Below are positions 61,513 through 64,000 of a stretch of DNA of 64,000 nt, in pieces. Made by a program: the position numbers and the translations under genes. The notes beneath the pieces were generated by a model. That model was not told where the DNA came from, did not search any database, and saw only the letters and a list, made by a program, of their open reading frames with translations. Position 1 is the stretch's first letter; every line of letters starts with the position of its first letter. This DNA comes from an uncultured Roseateles sp. (lineage in GTDB: Bacteria > Pseudomonadota > Gammaproteobacteria > Burkholderiales > Burkholderiaceae_C), in the NCBI RefSeq assembly GCF_945956965.1, contig NZ_CAMFJS010000002.1:288082-352081 (forward strand). The letters run 5' to 3'.

Positions 61513-63027
61513 ATGCCCACCCCCTACACCAGCACCGCTGACCTGACCCACTTCATCAGCGGCCAAGCGCAAGCCGCCACCTCAGGCCGCAGCCAGGCCG
61601 TGTTCAACCCGACCACGGGTGCCGTGGCGCGCCAGGTGCAGCTGGCCAGCATGGAGGATGTCAACGCGGCCGTGGCCGGCGCGCTGGCTGCCTTCCCAGC
61701 CTGGGCCGATGCCCCGCCGCTGCGCCGCGCCCGCGTGATGTTCAAGTTCCTGGAACTGCTGAATGAGAACAAGGAAGTGCTGGCCGCCATGATCACGGCC
61801 GAGCACGGCAAGGTCTTCACCGATGCGCTGGGCGAAGTGGCTCGCGGCATCGACATCGTCGAGTTCGCCTGCGGCGCACCGCAATTGCTCAAGGGTGATT
61901 TCACCGACCAGGTCTCCACCGGCATGGACAACTGGACCCTGCGCCAGCCCCTGGGCGTGGTGGCCGGCGTGACGCCTTTCAACTTCCCCTTCATGGTGCC
62001 GATGTGGATGGCGCCCATGGCCATCGTCACCGGCAATTGCTTCATCTTGAAGCCCAGCGAGCGTGACCCTTCGCCCAGCTTGTTCGTGGCTGAGTTGTTC
62101 AAGCGGGCCGGCCTGCCGGATGGCGTGTTCAGCGTCGTGCAAGGCGACAAGCTGGCGGTGGACGGGCTTTTGAACCACCCCGATGTGAAGGCGCTGAGCT
62201 TTGTGGGCTCCACGCCCATCGCGCAATACATCTACGAGACCGGGGCCAAGAACGGCAAGCGCGTGCAGGCTCTGGGCGGCGCCAAGAACCATATGGTGGT
62301 GATGCCTGACGCCGACATTGAGCAGACCGTGGACGCCCTGATCGGCGCCGCCTACGGCTCGGCCGGCGAGCGTTGCATGGCCATCTCGGTGGCGGTGCTG
62401 GTGGGCGATGTGGCCGACAAGATTGTGCCTAAGCTGGCCGAGCGTGCTCGCGCATTGAAGATCAAGAACGGTATGGAGCTCGATGCCGAGATGGGCCCCA
62501 TCGTCACCCGCGAAGCGCGTGATCGCATCGAAGGCTATATCGGCACCGGCGTTGAAGAAGGTGCGCAGCTGCTGGTCGATGGCCGCGGCCACAAGGTGCC
62601 TGGCTTTGAAAACGGCTTCTTCACCGGCGGCACCTTGTTTGACCATGTCACGCCCGAGATGCGCATCTACAAGGAAGAAATCTTCGGCCCAGTGCTGGCC
62701 TGCGTACGGGTGGCTGATTTCGCGCAAGCAGTGGACCTGGTCAACGCCCATGAGTTCGGCAACGGTGTGGCCTGCTACACCAGCGACGGCAATATCGCGC
62801 GTGAATTCACCCGCCGCATCCAGGTCGGCATGGTGGGCATCAATGTGCCGATTCCTGTGCCCATGGCCTGGCATGGCTTCGGCGGCTGGAAGAAGAGCCT
62901 GTTCGGCGATATGCACGCCTACGGCGAGGAGGGCGTGCGCTTCTACACCAAGCAAAAGAGCGTGATGCAGCGCTGGCCCGCCAGCGTGGCCAAGGGCGCT
63001 GAGTTTGTGATGCCGCAAAGCCGCTGA
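61513..63027 (+). CDS. mmsA: CoA-acylating methylmalonate-semialdehyde dehydrogenase
   Basis: A 504-residue aldehyde dehydrogenase of the MmsA/IolA branch. The catalytic Cys288 sits in [11 protein letters not shown], the branch-specific version of the ALDH cysteine motif, with TPFNFPF at 154-160 and KPSERDPS at 180-187 for cofactor binding. It converts malonate or methylmalonate semialdehyde with CoA and NAD to acetyl- or propionyl-CoA in valine, pyrimidine or inositol breakdown. An AAGGAG site precedes the ATG. Other valine-pathway genes are not in the window. It is under probable control of the divergent LysR protein. Confidence 0.93.
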   Translation: MPTPYTSTADLTHFISGQAQAATSGRSQAVFNPTTGAVARQVQLASMEDVNAAVAGALAAFPAWADAPPLRRARVMFKFLELLNENKEVLAAMITAEHGKVFTDALGEVARGIDIVEFACGAPQLLKGDFTDQVSTGMDNWTLRQPLGVVAGVTPFNFPFMVPMWMAPMAIVTGNCFILKPSERDPSPSLFVAELFKRAGLPDGVFSVVQGDKLAVDGLLNHPDVKALSFVGSTPIAQYIYETGAKNGKRVQALGGAKNHMVVMPDADIEQTVDALIGAAYGSAGERCMAISVAVLVGDVADKIVPKLAERARALKIKNGMELDAEMGPIVTREARDRIEGYIGTGVEEGAQLLVDGRGHKVPGFENGFFTGGTLFDHVTPEMRIYKEEIFGPVLACVRVADFAQAVDLVNAHEFGNGVACYTSDGNIAREFTRRIQVGMVGINVPIPVPMAWHGFGGWKKSLFGDMHAYGEEGVRFYTKQKSVMQRWPASVAKGAEFVMPQSR

Positions 63028-63098
63028 TGCAGCCTTGATGCGGCGCTGAGCACGGCGGGCCCTGGCCTGCCGGCTCTCGCCACCGGGCCGTTCTTGCC

Positions 63099-63704
63099 TC
63101 AGTGCAGCAGCGGCTCTTTGTCGGTGCGGCGGCGCTTGAAGGGCTCGGGCGGCGCTGGCGGCTTGGCCTGTGTGGGCGCGGGCGCGGCCGGGTTTGCTGC
63201 CGGTTTGTCCCGGTTGTCGATCATGAGGATGTAGGCCTGCAGCATCAGGTCGCCGTAGCGCGCCCAGGCGCGCTGAATACCTAGCAGCTGTTCGTAGAGA
63301 TAGAGCTTGGCGGCCGGGTTCAGCGGCAGGCTTTGGGCCTGCAGGCGCGCGAGCAGGTCTTGCGCGCGCAGCATGGCCGCATCAATGGGGCGGTTCACCA
63401 CGCGCCGCATCATGCGCGCGCTGACCTGGCGGCTGTTCGCTCGGCCCACCAGGCGCTGCACGATGCGGCTGTAAGGCGTCTGGGTGGCGGCGCGGTCCGC
63501 GCGCTTCTTGGCCGCGCTCAGCTCGGCCAGCAATGCGCTGACCCAGGGGTCGCCGCTCAGCTTCAGGAGTGCAGCGATTTCGGCGCGCGTGAACACCAGC
63601 TCGGCACTGCGGCTGGCGTATTCAGGCCGCATATTCAGCAGTGCCAGCACGGTGTCGATGCGGGCGTCAAAAGGCAGGGCGCTTGTCGTCTTTGCGTCTT
63701 CCAT
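63099..63704 (-). CDS. Protein of unknown function
   Basis: A 201-residue protein. The ATG at 63704 has an AGGAG site; the GTG at 63731 adds nine residues without one. Predicted helices dominate: LNMRPEYASRSAELVFTRAE, SALLAELSAAKKRADRAA, and PAAKLYLYEQLLGIQRAWAR. The last 45 residues are Pro/Ala/Lys-rich and likely disordered. No domain is recognised and no signal peptide is present. Confidence 0.65.
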   Translation of the reverse strand: MEDAKTTSALPFDARIDTVLALLNMRPEYASRSAELVFTRAEIAALLKLSGDPWVSALLAELSAAKKRADRAATQTPYSRIVQRLVGRANSRQVSARMMRRVVNRPIDAAMLRAQDLLARLQAQSLPLNPAAKLYLYEQLLGIQRAWARYGDLMLQAYILMIDNRDKPAANPAAPAPTQAKPPAPPEPFKRRRTDKEPLLH

Positions 63705-64000
63705 GGCATCTCCTGAATCGCTGTAGCTCACGCCTTGTGAGCCATCAAGACGATGCTAGGGACAAGGGTTGCACAAGCCCATAGCCCGATGGGCCAGTGA
63801 TTTGACCGACTGGGACAAACCCTGCTCATGCTGGCTTTTGCCAAGCTTGTTGCCGTCTAAGATGGCGCTTGCCTGCTGAATCCAGCCATCGGAGTCGCCT
63901 TCAGTTGCCCACACCTACTCGCCCCAGCCCCCGCAGCCGTGACGGCCTAGCCAGTGGCCTGCTGCTGCCTTTGCATCAAGCATTGCGTCTGCGCGGCCTG
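63705..64000. other. Right end of window, possible start of another gene
   Basis: About 300 bases without a confident gene. A plus-strand frame is open from at least 63869 to the end, with possible TTG starts at 63869 and 63905 and a hydrophobic-looking end (LASGLLLPLHQALRLRGL). It could be the start of a membrane or sensor protein that continues outside, but it is too short to judge. Confidence 0.3.

Overview
The window looks like chromosomal DNA of a high-GC betaproteobacterium. The protein set (Lrp/AsnC, ArgP-LysE, GTP-type PckG, RlmJ, UPF0149, UspA, MmsA, the tiny oxidoreductase-like protein) and the codon use suggest Burkholderiales, perhaps near Roseateles, Paucibacter or Pelomonas. This is judged from protein character only; no search was run. 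Genes are densely packed on both strands. I saw no rRNA, tRNA, CRISPR array, prophage or transposase gene.

Layout. 1-6.7 kb: end of an aromatic aminotransferase, an alpha/beta hydrolase, an ankyrin protein, a DadA-like oxidase followed by a beta-lactamase-fold serine hydrolase, an EamA exporter divergent from an Lrp regulator, and hydroxypyruvate isomerase. 6.7-9.6 kb: a TonB-dependent receptor broken by a frameshift. 9.8-18 kb: a PBP4-like lipoprotein, a lower-GC patch with little recognisable content, then a minus-strand run dppA - lysR - ddpX - ldcA. 18-23 kb: a secreted unknown, a ureohydrolase, a DHH phosphoesterase, a large lipoprotein and a MAPEG protein. 23.0-24.7 kb: a lower-GC island in which a small secreted protein and a truncated downstream ORF lie between 70-bp inverted repeats. 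24.7-29.7 kb: a minus-strand amiD - dppB - dppC - dppD - dppF operon. 29.8-40.1 kb: YigZ, a solute-binding protein, Tgt, an LplT-like MFS protein with a decayed acyltransferase domain, a CAAX-type membrane protease, RlmJ, a beta-helix protein, an Old Yellow Enzyme, a VOC protein and a MOSC protein. 40.2-46.6 kb: a histidine kinase / Fis-type regulator pair divergent from a MacAB-like ABC exporter, with a perfect palindrome between them. 47-64 kb: PckG, ChrA, three LysR genes with candidate operators, two UPF0149 paralogues, a 60-bp tandem hairpin array, a metallophosphoesterase, UspA, ArgP/LysE/DadA, an Hsp70-like protein and MmsA.

The main functional thread is cell-wall peptide and D-alanine salvage. 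A PBP4-type DD-carboxypeptidase, an LD-carboxypeptidase, a D-Ala-D-Ala dipeptidase, an AmiD-type murein amidase, a complete Dpp transporter in two separated operons and two DadA-like D-amino-acid dehydrogenases all lie within 58 kb. Together they could release muropeptides, import them, trim them and oxidise the resulting D-Ala.

The least explained items are the inverted-repeat island at 23.3-24.4 kb, the 60-bp hairpin array after the first UPF0149 gene, and the MFS protein whose acyltransferase motifs have been replaced.
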